From Bacteroidaceae bacterium (lineage in GTDB: Bacteria; Bacteroidota; Bacteroidia; Bacteroidales; Bacteroidaceae), in NCBI GenBank assembly GCA_017522915.1, contig JAFWXX010000019.1:1-35465 (forward strand): a stretch of DNA of 35,465 bases. Reading direction: 5' to 3'. Of this stretch, positions 26,470 to 34,302 are shown in pieces (position 1 is the stretch's first letter; each line of letters begins with the position of its first letter). Below the pieces are notes generated by a model. It was not told the DNA's origin and searched no databases. It saw nothing but the letters and a program-made list of their open reading frames with translations. The position numbers and the translations under genes are program-made.

Positions 26470-27594
26470 ATGGAGAAATATAGATATTTTGCGTTCATCA
26501 GCTACAACTCCAAGGATGTGGAGTGGGGCAAGCGTCTGCAGCGCAAGCTCGAAAGCTACAGGTTGCCTTCAACTTTGTGCAGCAAGCATAACCTGGAAAA
26601 GAGACCTATCAAGCCGGTCTTCTTTGCTCCGACTGATATACAGCCGGGCGGCCTCACTGCAGAACTGCAGGAGCGGTTGAAGGCTGCACGTCATCTTATA
26701 GTAATCTGTTCGCCGAATTCGGCTAAGTCGCAATGGGTTGCTAAGGAGATAGAGTTCTTCCACTTGTTAGGCCGTAGCTCGAATATACATTTCTTTATAG
26801 TAGCCGGCGAACCTCATAGCGGCAACCCCGACACGGAGTGCTTCAACCCGGTGGTAGATGAACTGGGAATCCCTGAAATACTCGGTGCCAATGTCAACGA
26901 GAAGGTTTACCGTTGGCCATGGCTCAACAAAGAACGCGCCTATGTGCAGCTTGTAACAAAGCTGCTGGGCATTGAGTTCGATTCAATATGGCAACGCCAC
27001 AAGAGACGGCTGATATACAGCACGGTCATGTGGGCCATTTCCCTGTTGGCAGTGCTTGCCATTATTCTCTTTGCATGGCAGGCCAACTATCCGCGTGATG
27101 TGGAAGTAACGGTAAACGATTCGTTTGTCAACAGCGAGCTTCTGGCGCCGGAGAATATAATCGTGACACTTGAACTTGAAAATGAAGAGCGCATAGATAC
27201 CGTTCCCGGTTTGGAACACCTTGTCATGTTCAAGAATATACCGGCCAAGTTCTTCAACGGGAATGTCCGTATCGGTGTACGTTGCGGTTCCTATCTTGCA
27301 ACAGACACAACAGTGCTCCTTGAAGAGAAACTAAATGTTGCCATAAGGCGCGACCCTGCAATCTATGGCGATGTGCATTTCTATGTAAAGGATGAATCGG
27401 GAGAGGTTGCCGTGCCCGGTGTCGAGGTGGAGATTGCAGGAATAAAGGCCGTTTCGGCAGCCGATGGCCTCGTCGAGTTCAAGATACCGCTGGAGAAGCA
27501 ACGTAGAAGCTATGCTATCTCATCTTCAGCAGCATTGATGGCCGATACTCTTTACATGCCTTGCAACCCCAACAGCGTAATAAGGCTTAAGTGA
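26470..27594 (+). CDS. Transmembrane TIR-domain protein with periplasmic beta domain
   Basis: This is a 374-residue protein. Residues 1 to about 150 form a bacterial TIR domain: YFAFISYNSKD (first strand and loop), PVFFAPTDIQ, LIVICSPNSAKSQWVAKEIEFF. E93, in the W-x-x-x-E position of the last motif, matches the catalytic Glu of TIR NAD-cleaving enzymes. A basic stretch (QRHKRR) and one membrane helix (about 181-203) follow. The remaining 165 residues would lie in the periplasm and include VPGVEVEIAGIKAVSAADGLVEFKIP, a carboxypeptidase-regulatory-like beta fold. Known TIR proteins act in NAD depletion or nucleotide signalling, often in phage defence; that activity here is inference. It sits between two exported TPR proteins, 36 bases after the first and about 29 bases before the second. 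Confidence 0.85.
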   Translation: MEKYRYFAFISYNSKDVEWGKRLQRKLESYRLPSTLCSKHNLEKRPIKPVFFAPTDIQPGGLTAELQERLKAARHLIVICSPNSAKSQWVAKEIEFFHLLGRSSNIHFFIVAGEPHSGNPDTECFNPVVDELGIPEILGANVNEKVYRWPWLNKERAYVQLVTKLLGIEFDSIWQRHKRRLIYSTVMWAISLLAVLAIILFAWQANYPRDVEVTVNDSFVNSELLAPENIIVTLELENEERIDTVPGLEHLVMFKNIPAKFFNGNVRIGVRCGSYLATDTTVLLEEKLNVAIRRDPAIYGDVHFYVKDESGEVAVPGVEVEIAGIKAVSAADGLVEFKIPLEKQRRSYAISSSAALMADTLYMPCNPNSVIRLK

Positions 27595-27623
27595 GATATA
27601 TCAAGACAAAAACCAATTTTATT

Positions 27624-29690
27624 ATGAAACGCTTTTTCGTATTCTTTCATTTGTTTCTTTTGGTTTACGCATCTGCTTCTTCTCAAATTCAGCAGGGTTT
27701 AGTAAAGACTCCAGGGCGTATAAATGCTGATGGTGAATATGTTCCAGGCAAGGGTATTTCAAATGTTCTTGTCAAGGTGAAAGGCGCAAATGAGGTCAAT
27801 AGCGGAAATACAGGATGTTTCAGCCTTAAATTGCTTAAGACAAAGTTCTATCTTGAAAATGTTATAAAGAACGGATATGTGCTTGTTGACAATGATGTCC
27901 TCTCCAAGGAATACAGCATAAGCCCCGATACTTTCAAAATAGTTCTTGCTGCACCTCAGGAACAGTTGGATGCAGAAGTTGCCAATTATCGCAGAATCCG
28001 GCGCAATCTCACCCGCCAGCTGCAGAAACGCGAGGATGAGATAGAAGAACTGTACGCTTCAAACAAGATTCTTAAGGCTGAACGTGACAGTGCATTGCAA
28101 CAGCTCTATTCTGCACATGCCAACAACGAGAAACTTATAAAGGATATGGTAGAACGCTATTCGCGCATCGACTTTGACAATCTGGATGAATATAACCGTA
28201 AAATAAGCGAGTATATTCTTGAAGGAGAACTTGTAAAGGCCGATTCCATGCTCAATAGCAAGGGCGATATCCATTCCCGTATTAAACAGTTGCGTAGTCA
28301 GGAGAGAATCAATGAGGCTGAACGTGCCGAACTTGACGAACGTGAAGCTGCGCTGCTGAAGAGCGAGGAATATGCCCGCAAAAATCTTGATGATATTGCT
28401 GCCGATTGCTACCATAAGTTCGAGATGTTCAAGATTCAGCATCTGAACGATTCTGCAGCTTATTATATTGAACTGCGTGCCGGGCTTGATACAACAAATA
28501 TCGATTGGCAATTTGATGCCGGCGTATTTATATCGGAATATCTTGCCGAATATGACAAAGCAGTTAATTATTACAAACTTGCTTTACAATCAGCACTTTT
28601 AAAAGATGGTGGACGTCATCCCGATGTAGCAGCCAGTTACAATAATATAGGTTATATATACAATCGTCAAGGCGATTATGCCAAAGCTTTGGAATACTAT
28701 AATAAAGCAGTTGAAATCCTTTTGTCTGTTTTAGGTGAACGTCATCCCGATGTAGCAACCAGTTACAATAATATAGGTTATATATACAATCGTCAAGGCG
28801 ATTATGCCAAAGCCTTGGAATACTATAATAAATCCCTTGAAATCCGTTTGTCTGTTTTAGGCGAACGTCATCCCGATGTAGCAACCAGTTTTAATAATAT
28901 AGGTCAGATATACCATAGTCAAGGCGATTATGCCAAAGCCTTGGAATACTATAATAAATCCCTTGAAATCCTTTTGTCTGTTTTAGGCGAACGTCATCCC
29001 GATGTAGCAACCAGTTTTAATAATATAGGTCAGATATACTATAGTCAAGGCGATTATGCCAAAGCCTTGGAATACCATAATAAATCCCTTGAAATCCTTT
29101 TGTCTGTTTTAGGTGAACGTCATCCATATGTAGCAACCATTTACAATAATATAGGTCTTGCATACCATAGTCAAGGCGATTATGTCAAAGCTTTGGAATA
29201 CCATAATAAATCCCTTGAAATCCGTTTGTCTGTTTTAGGCGAACGTCATCCCGATGTAGCAACCAGTTACAATAATATAGGTCTTGCATACCATAGTCAA
29301 GGCGATTATGCCAAACCCTTGGAATACTGTAATAAATCCCTTGAAATCCGTTTGTCTGTTTTAGGCGAACGTCATCCCGATGTAGCAACCAGTTACAATA
29401 ATATAGGTCTTGCATACCATAGTCAAGGCGATTATGCCAAAGCTTTGGAATACCATAATAAATCCCTTGAAATCCGTTTGTCTGTTTTAGGTGAACGTCA
29501 TCCCGATGTAGCAACCAGTTACAATAATATAGGTGGTATATACTATAGTCAAGGCGATTATGCCAAAGCTTTGGAATACCTTGATAAGTCATACGGTATT
29601 TTAAAGGATTTCTTGCCGGATGAGCATCCATACATAAAAACTGTTAGAGGCAATATAGAATATCTGAAATCCAAAATCAACAAACAATAA
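27624..29690 (+). CDS. Exported TPR protein with 8 near-identical 42-residue repeats
   Basis: This 688-residue protein is paralogous to the TPR protein upstream of the TIR gene. The chosen ATG at 27624 gives a signal peptide MKRFFVFFHLFLLVYASASSQ. An in-frame GTG at 27591 overlapping the TIR stop is less likely. The same small beta domain (PGKGISNVLVKVKGANEV) and charged helical region follow. Then come 8 repeats of 42 residues at 28608-29615 (consensus GERHPDVATSYNNIG.AY.SQGDYAKALEY). Unlike the first paralogue, the repeats are nearly identical in DNA, and their A/T content is higher than in surrounding genes. The array can therefore change copy number by recombination. Function is unknown; protein binding is the usual role of such repeats. 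It is last in the TPR-TIR-TPR unit. Confidence 0.85.
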   Translation: MKRFFVFFHLFLLVYASASSQIQQGLVKTPGRINADGEYVPGKGISNVLVKVKGANEVNSGNTGCFSLKLLKTKFYLENVIKNGYVLVDNDVLSKEYSISPDTFKIVLAAPQEQLDAEVANYRRIRRNLTRQLQKREDEIEELYASNKILKAERDSALQQLYSAHANNEKLIKDMVERYSRIDFDNLDEYNRKISEYILEGELVKADSMLNSKGDIHSRIKQLRSQERINEAERAELDEREAALLKSEEYARKNLDDIAADCYHKFEMFKIQHLNDSAAYYIELRAGLDTTNIDWQFDAGVFISEYLAEYDKAVNYYKLALQSALLKDGGRHPDVAASYNNIGYIYNRQGDYAKALEYYNKAVEILLSVLGERHPDVATSYNNIGYIYNRQGDYAKALEYYNKSLEIRLSVLGERHPDVATSFNNIGQIYHSQGDYAKALEYYNKSLEILLSVLGERHPDVATSFNNIGQIYYSQGDYAKALEYHNKSLEILLSVLGERHPYVATIYNNIGLAYHSQGDYVKALEYHNKSLEIRLSVLGERHPDVATSYNNIGLAYHSQGDYAKPLEYCNKSLEIRLSVLGERHPDVATSYNNIGLAYHSQGDYAKALEYHNKSLEIRLSVLGERHPDVATSYNNIGGIYYSQGDYAKALEYLDKSYGILKDFLPDEHPYIKTVRGNIEYLKSKINKQ
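28608..29615 (+). repeat. Tandem array of eight 126-base repeats inside the second TPR gene
   Basis: Eight in-frame units of exactly 126 bases begin at 28608, 28734, 28860, 28986, 29112, 29238, 29364 and 29490. Units 2 to 8 differ at few positions. The first and last are more diverged, as expected at array edges. Counting one unit gives about 39% G+C. Confidence 0.92.
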
Positions 29691-29691
29691 T

Positions 29692-29722
29692 TTTGCATTG
29701 CCTGTAACTTTTAGTAATTTTG
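29692..29722 (+). promoter_or_regulatory. Bacteroidota promoter for the peptidase operon
   Basis: TTTG at 29692-29695, then 19 bases, then TAATTTTG at 29715-29722: a full match to the Bacteroidota -33/-7 consensus with ideal spacing. It sits just after the second TPR gene stop, so the peptidase is transcribed separately. Confidence 0.75.
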
Positions 29723-29737
29723 CATAAATTTATGCAA
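29720..29737. promoter_or_regulatory. 18-base palindrome overlapping the -7 box
   Basis: TTGCATAAATTTATGCAA is a perfect 18-base palindrome. It overlaps the end of the -7 box and would cover the transcription start, a typical place for a repressor operator. No regulator gene is adjacent. Confidence 0.5.
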
Positions 29738-29784
29738 TATATCTATTGCTTGATTTAACTCGTTGACAATAAAACAAATAATAT

Positions 29785-31086
29785 ATGAATAAAAGATTCC
29801 TGTTTCTCCTTTCGTTCTTGTGCGTGGCTCTTTTTGCTTCGGCACAGGAGGTTGATGTAAAGAAAATGCTCGAAGGCATTGAGTCTGTAACTTCTATCGA
29901 AAAGATTGAGAAAGCCGACACTACACGTCAGTACTTTCTCATGAAGTTTACGCAGCAGCTCGACCCGAAGGATGCTTCTGCCGGTACTTTCGAGCAGCGT
30001 ATAATGCTCGGTCACCGTGGCTACGACCGTCCTGTAGTCCTTGTTACCGAAGGTTACGGAGCCGATTATGCATTCAACTCTCCCAAATACATGGAAGAGC
30101 TTACCTACATCCTCGATGCAAACATAATCTTTGTCGAGTACCGTTACTTCTCAGGCTCAATGCCGAATCCGTGCAATTGGGACTATCTCACAGTAGAGAA
30201 CTCGATGACCGACTACCACAAGATTATAACAGCCTTCAAGCCGTTCTACAAAGGCAAGTGGGCATCAACAGGAATAAGCAAGGGCGGTTCAACTTCTATT
30301 TTCTTCCGTGCATACTTCCCCGATGACCTTGACGTATCGGTTCCATACGTAGGCCCGTTGAGCGGTGCTGTTGAGGACGGACGCCATGAATCGTTCCTCG
30401 AAAGAGTGGGAACAAAGGCCGAGCGTGACGCTATACGAAACTTCCAGTTCGAACTTTTCGAGCGCAAGGAGCGTCTGATGCCGATGTTCGATGCATATTG
30501 CCTTGAGAAGAACATGGTGTTCCGTGTGCCCACATCTACTGTTTACGACCTTCTTGTCCTTGAATACCAGTTCTCGATGTGGCAGTGGGGTACTCCTGTC
30601 AACACCATTCCGGCACTCGATTCCGATGATAAGGTGATTTTCGACTACTTTGTAAAGATGTGTGGTCCCGACTACTTTGCAGCAGGAAGCGATATCGAGT
30701 CTTTCTTCGTACAGGCATTGAAGGATTTCGGCTACTATGGCTATAACATCGAGCCGTTCCGCAAGTATGTGAACGAGAATGAAATTGAGGGTTATCTGAG
30801 ACGCGTGCTTCTTCCTGAGCAGTTTGCCGATGTTGAGTTCGACGACAGCAACTACCGTTTTGTTACGGACTACTATACAGAGAATGACCCGAAGATGATT
30901 CTTATCTACGGTGAGGTTGACCCATGGACAGCAAGCGGCATCACATGGCTGCGCGACCGCAACAAACAGAATGTAAAGGTATATATTCAGCCAGGCGGCA
31001 GCCATAGAGCGCGTATTCTCAACATGCCTGAAAAGATGCGTGACGAGATACTGGAGCAGCTCAACGAGTGGATGCAGTATAAGTGA
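29785..31086 (+). CDS. Exported serine peptidase of the S37 (PS-10) type
   Basis: The 433-residue protein has a signal peptide (MNKRFLFLLSFLCVALFASAQ) and an alpha/beta-hydrolase fold. The family, known from a Streptomyces tripeptidyl aminopeptidase, removes short peptides from N-termini. Catalytic triad candidates are in order: S165 in TGISKGGSTS, D379 in IYGEVDPWTA and H407 in PGGSHRARI. FVEYRYFSGSMP and DLDVSVPYVGPLSG are also family-like. It would act in the periplasm or at the surface. It has its own promoter with an overlapping palindrome, and the ABC ATPase gene begins 6 bases after its stop, so it is first of a three-gene operon. Substrate is unknown; the residues look intact for activity. 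Confidence 0.85.
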   Translation: MNKRFLFLLSFLCVALFASAQEVDVKKMLEGIESVTSIEKIEKADTTRQYFLMKFTQQLDPKDASAGTFEQRIMLGHRGYDRPVVLVTEGYGADYAFNSPKYMEELTYILDANIIFVEYRYFSGSMPNPCNWDYLTVENSMTDYHKIITAFKPFYKGKWASTGISKGGSTSIFFRAYFPDDLDVSVPYVGPLSGAVEDGRHESFLERVGTKAERDAIRNFQFELFERKERLMPMFDAYCLEKNMVFRVPTSTVYDLLVLEYQFSMWQWGTPVNTIPALDSDDKVIFDYFVKMCGPDYFAAGSDIESFFVQALKDFGYYGYNIEPFRKYVNENEIEGYLRRVLLPEQFADVEFDDSNYRFVTDYYTENDPKMILIYGEVDPWTASGITWLRDRNKQNVKVYIQPGGSHRARILNMPEKMRDEILEQLNEWMQYK

Positions 31087-31092
31087 TTCCTT

Positions 31093-31869
31093 ATGCGCAG
31101 GGCTGCTTTAGTCATTAAGGACGCATCGGTAGGGTACGGCAGGGGAGAGAAGACAACATGCGTTGTCTCCGAAATGAATGCCTCTATCTCCAGCGGTGAG
31201 CTTGTGGCCCTTATAGGAAGGAACGGTGCCGGAAAGTCAACCCTGTTGCGTACATTGGCTGCATACCAGCCGCCTTTGTCGGGTAGAGTGGAATTCTCCG
31301 GAAACAATGTGGAGAACATGAGCCAACGCGATATTGCACGGCAGATATCGGTTGTGCTGACAACGTCCCCTTCAGCATCTCTCACCGTAGAGGAACTGGT
31401 GTCATTGGGCCGTACGCCATATACCGGTTTCCTGGGCCGTCTGAGAGGAGAAGACAAAGCCGCAGTTGCTAAGGCTATGGAATTGATGGGGGTTGCTTCA
31501 TTCGCAAAGCGGAGAATAGAGGAGCTGAGCGACGGTGAACGTCAGAAATGCATGATAGCGAAAGCCCTGGCGCAAGAGACACCGGTGATGCTTCTTGACG
31601 AACCTACGGCATACCTCGATTATCCGAGCAAGGTGCATCTCTTCGGAACCCTGAAGAGGCTTGCCAAGGATAACGGAAAGGCAGTGATAGTATCGACCCA
31701 CGACCTTGAGCTTGCACTGAGGCTTGCCGACAAGGTATGGCTTGCCGAAGGAAAGAGACTCTATTGCGGAACCGTGGCAGAACTTGCATCTAAAGGGGTC
31801 ATACAGTCTTTCATAGACAATGAGAACATACGCTACGATGCAATAACGAACAGAATAGAAATAATTTGA
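31093..31869 (+). CDS. ABC transporter ATP-binding protein, FecE/BtuD type, without permease
   Basis: This 258-residue cytoplasmic ATPase resembles those that power uptake of iron-siderophore, haem or cobalamin. Walker A is GRNGAGKST (42-50), the ABC signature LSDGERQ (145-151), Walker B VMLLDEP (165-171) and the switch histidine STHD. The LGRTPYTGF segment before the signature is characteristic of this importer subfamily. No permease or substrate-binding protein is encoded in the window, so it must pair with components from elsewhere, or the family call hides another role. It is 6 bases after the peptidase and 4 bases before the malY-type gene. Confidence 0.88.
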   Translation: MRRAALVIKDASVGYGRGEKTTCVVSEMNASISSGELVALIGRNGAGKSTLLRTLAAYQPPLSGRVEFSGNNVENMSQRDIARQISVVLTTSPSASLTVEELVSLGRTPYTGFLGRLRGEDKAAVAKAMELMGVASFAKRRIEELSDGERQKCMIAKALAQETPVMLLDEPTAYLDYPSKVHLFGTLKRLAKDNGKAVIVSTHDLELALRLADKVWLAEGKRLYCGTVAELASKGVIQSFIDNENIRYDAITNRIEII

Positions 31870-31873
31870 GGAT

Positions 31874-33046
31874 ATGAAATACAATTTCGACGAAATCGTG
31901 CCGCGCAAGCACACCGATTGCTTGAAGTACGATAATGTAATGGAGATTTTCGGTACAGAAGAGGTCATTCCTATGTGGATAGCCGACATGGACTTCAAGA
32001 CACCTTCTTTCATAGTTGATGCCATACGCAAGAGAATGCAGCACGAGGTGCTTGGTTACACCTATTGCTGCAGCAGATGGAAACCGGCAATACAGAGCTG
32101 GGTGTCACGTCACTACGGTTGGGAAGTGCAGCCCGAAGAGATTGGTTTTGTCGGCGGTATTGTTCCGGCAATATCATTCGCGTTGCAGTGCTTTACAAAT
32201 GCCGGTGACAAGGTACTTGTCCAGCCGCCTGTATATCACCCCTACCACCACGTTACGCACGATTTGGAGCGTACTCTGGTGACAAGTCCCCTGAAGCTTG
32301 TCAACGGCCAGTTCGAAATTGATTTCGAAGATTTCGAGGAGAAGATAAAAGGGTGCAGAATGTTCCTGCTCTGCAACCCCCATAATCCGGGCGGCCGTGT
32401 GTGGACTAAAGAGGAGCTTGCGCGCATGTGCCGTATATGTGCCGAGAATGATGTGCTTGTCATCTCCGACGAGATTCACTGCGATATGGCACTGAAGGGC
32501 TACAAGCATACTCCGTTCGTAATGTCGTGCGAAGAGGCTAAGGAGCGTTGCATCACTTTCATGGCAGCAAGCAAGACATTCAACATCGCAGGCTTGAAGA
32601 GTTCCTATCATATAATTCAGAACGAGGAGCTTCGCAACCGGTATCATGAGTTCCTTCGCAAGAGCGAGCTCGATACAGCACATGTCTTCGCCACAGGCCC
32701 GGTGGCAACAGCATACAACGAAGGCGACGAGTGGCTTGAGCAGATGCTCGAATATGTAGAGGCTAACATCAATTTCATGGAAAATTACCTTAAGGAAAAT
32801 ATGCCGAAGATGGGCATGATACGTCCTCAGGCATCCTATCTTGTTTTTCTCGATGCGCGTGGCCTCGGCTTGCCTCACGACCGGTTGGTAGAGTTCTTCA
32901 TACGCGAGGCCAAGGTGGGCATGAACGACGGTGCCATGTTCGGCGAGGGCGGTTCGGGTTTCATGCGCATGAACCTCGGTTGTCCACGTTCTATACTCGT
33001 CAAGGCCCTTGAACAGATAAAGGGCGCATACGACAAAATTTGCTGA
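31874..33046 (+). CDS. MalY/PatB-family cystathionine beta-lyase (C-S lyase)
   Basis: The 390-residue PLP enzyme of aminotransferase fold cleaves C-S bonds of cystathionine or cysteine conjugates, giving a thiol, pyruvate and ammonia. Seen: IPMWIADMDFKTP near the N-terminus, LLCNPHNPGGRVW, VISDEIHCD, and the Schiff-base lysine K234 in AASKTFNIAGLKSSY. The C-terminal FGEGGSGFMRMNLGCPR holds the carboxylate-binding Arg. All expected residues are present, in contrast to the dapL product in this window. It is last in the operon with the peptidase and the ABC ATPase and is followed by a hairpin terminator. A role in methionine synthesis or in sulfur release from peptides is possible. Confidence 0.92.
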   Translation: MKYNFDEIVPRKHTDCLKYDNVMEIFGTEEVIPMWIADMDFKTPSFIVDAIRKRMQHEVLGYTYCCSRWKPAIQSWVSRHYGWEVQPEEIGFVGGIVPAISFALQCFTNAGDKVLVQPPVYHPYHHVTHDLERTLVTSPLKLVNGQFEIDFEDFEEKIKGCRMFLLCNPHNPGGRVWTKEELARMCRICAENDVLVISDEIHCDMALKGYKHTPFVMSCEEAKERCITFMAASKTFNIAGLKSSYHIIQNEELRNRYHEFLRKSELDTAHVFATGPVATAYNEGDEWLEQMLEYVEANINFMENYLKENMPKMGMIRPQASYLVFLDARGLGLPHDRLVEFFIREAKVGMNDGAMFGEGGSGFMRMNLGCPRSILVKALEQIKGAYDKIC

Positions 33047-33068
33047 AGAGCGTATTTTTAACAGTATG

Positions 33069-33099
33069 CGGAGCATGCCGACAACAAAGGCATGCTCCG
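33069..33099 (+). terminator. Terminator after the malY-type gene
   Basis: An 11-base perfect stem (CGGAGCATGCC at 33069-33079 with its complement at 33089-33099) has a 9-base loop and is followed by TTCTTTATT. Confidence 0.8.
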
Positions 33100-33122
33100 T
33101 TCTTTATTATTTGCCGGCATAA

Positions 33123-33154
33123 TTTGCACCTCTGCAAAAAAAACTCTATCTTTG
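33123..33154 (+). promoter_or_regulatory. Bacteroidota promoter for the nif3-like gene
   Basis: TTTG at 33123-33126, then 20 bases, then TATCTTTG at 33147-33154: a full match to the -33/-7 consensus. It lies 26 bases before the TTG start at 33181 and rules out the upstream ATG at 33040 as the start. Confidence 0.8.
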
Positions 33155-33180
33155 CAATAGGAATAATCTTATATCGCAAT

Positions 33181-34275
33181 TTGGTTAAGATAAAAGATAT
33201 AGCGAATGCCCTTGAAATGTTCGCGCCTCTGCCGTTGCAGGACGATTTTGACAATAGCGGCCTGCAGATTGGATTGACAGATGCGGAAGTTGCAGGGGTT
33301 TTATTGTGTCTTGATGTGACTGAGGCTATTGTTGATGAAGCCATTGCATCGGGATGCAACCTTATTATATCACATCATCCTATAATATTCAAGCCTCTCA
33401 AAAGAATCACGGGCAGCAATTATATCGAGCGTCTAATCATCAAGGCACTCGCCAACGGAATTGCAATATACTCGGCGCATACAAATCTCGACAACGCTGC
33501 TGAAGGCATCAACAATCGTCTGGCCGGAATCATCGGCATGCAGAACGTGCGTATTCTTCTTCCAAAAGAGGATTCCTTGCTAAAGCTATCCGTCTATGTT
33601 CCGGTGTCGCACGCCGATGCTGTACGCAATGCCCTGTTTGCTGCAGGATGCGGCAATATCGGCAATTACGATTCATGCAGCTACAATGTCGAGGGCTTTG
33701 GAACATTCCGTGCCGGCGAAGGGTGCAATCCGTTCTGCGGTGCAACAGGAGAGCTGCATAAGGAAGAAGAGATGCGTATAGAAACCGTATTGCCTTCGTA
33801 CATCAAGAACCGGGTTATTTCAGCACTGCTGAAAGCGCATCCGTACGAAGAGCCTGCGTACGACATCTATCCTATAAAGAACAGCTGGGACACTGTCGGT
33901 ACCGGGGTCATAGGCGAACTGCCTGTGGAGCGCGATGCATTGGAGCTGCTTGCTGAGATAAAGGGCAAGTTTGGGGTAGGGTGTCTGCGATACTCACCTC
34001 TGCCTGGCAAGAAAATAAAGAGAGTTGCATTATGCAGCGGAGCCGGAGGCGGTTTTGCCCAGGCTGCAATGTCGGCCGGTGCCGATCTTTACCTCACCGG
34101 CGAGGCACGTTATCACGATTTGTTCAATTATCCGGGAATGACAGTTGCAGTGATAGGGCATTACGAGAGCGAGATATGTGCAACGGATATTTTTTCAGAG
34201 GTATTGTCGCGCAGTTTTCCTGGATTGAAGATTGTGAAGACAGCCCTGAATGTAAATCCGGTAAATTACATGTAG
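33181..34275 (+). CDS. Nif3/YbgI-family protein (GTP cyclohydrolase I type 2-like)
   Basis: This 364-residue cytoplasmic protein forms metal-binding toroid hexamers in known relatives; its in vivo role is unsettled, though some members are annotated as GTP cyclohydrolase I type 2. Starting from TTG at 33181, the protein reads MVKIKDIANALEMFAPLPLQ, the normal family N-terminus. The metal site is visible: H65/H66 in ISHHPIIFKPL, H100 and D104 in SAHTNLDNA, and GHYESE near the C-terminus. An inserted domain at about residues 120-230 (QNVRILLPKEDSLLKLSVYVP...) is the PII-like insert of the long subfamily. The start follows from the promoter and the malY terminator upstream; no ATG suits. The zinc-ribbon gene follows after 27 bases. 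Confidence 0.92.
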   Translation: MVKIKDIANALEMFAPLPLQDDFDNSGLQIGLTDAEVAGVLLCLDVTEAIVDEAIASGCNLIISHHPIIFKPLKRITGSNYIERLIIKALANGIAIYSAHTNLDNAAEGINNRLAGIIGMQNVRILLPKEDSLLKLSVYVPVSHADAVRNALFAAGCGNIGNYDSCSYNVEGFGTFRAGEGCNPFCGATGELHKEEEMRIETVLPSYIKNRVISALLKAHPYEEPAYDIYPIKNSWDTVGTGVIGELPVERDALELLAEIKGKFGVGCLRYSPLPGKKIKRVALCSGAGGGFAQAAMSAGADLYLTGEARYHDLFNYPGMTVAVIGHYESEICATDIFSEVLSRSFPGLKIVKTALNVNPVNYM

Positions 34276-34302
34276 AACATTAACTTTTAAATAAATAATA
34301 AT

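Noticed and set aside
28608-29615. Possible CRISPR array because of regular direct repeats
   Set aside because: The units are 126 bases with no unique spacers and are in-frame TPR codons.
32174-33076. 300-codon minus-strand open frame opposite the malY-type gene
   Set aside because: It is a shadow of a well-supported PLP enzyme gene.
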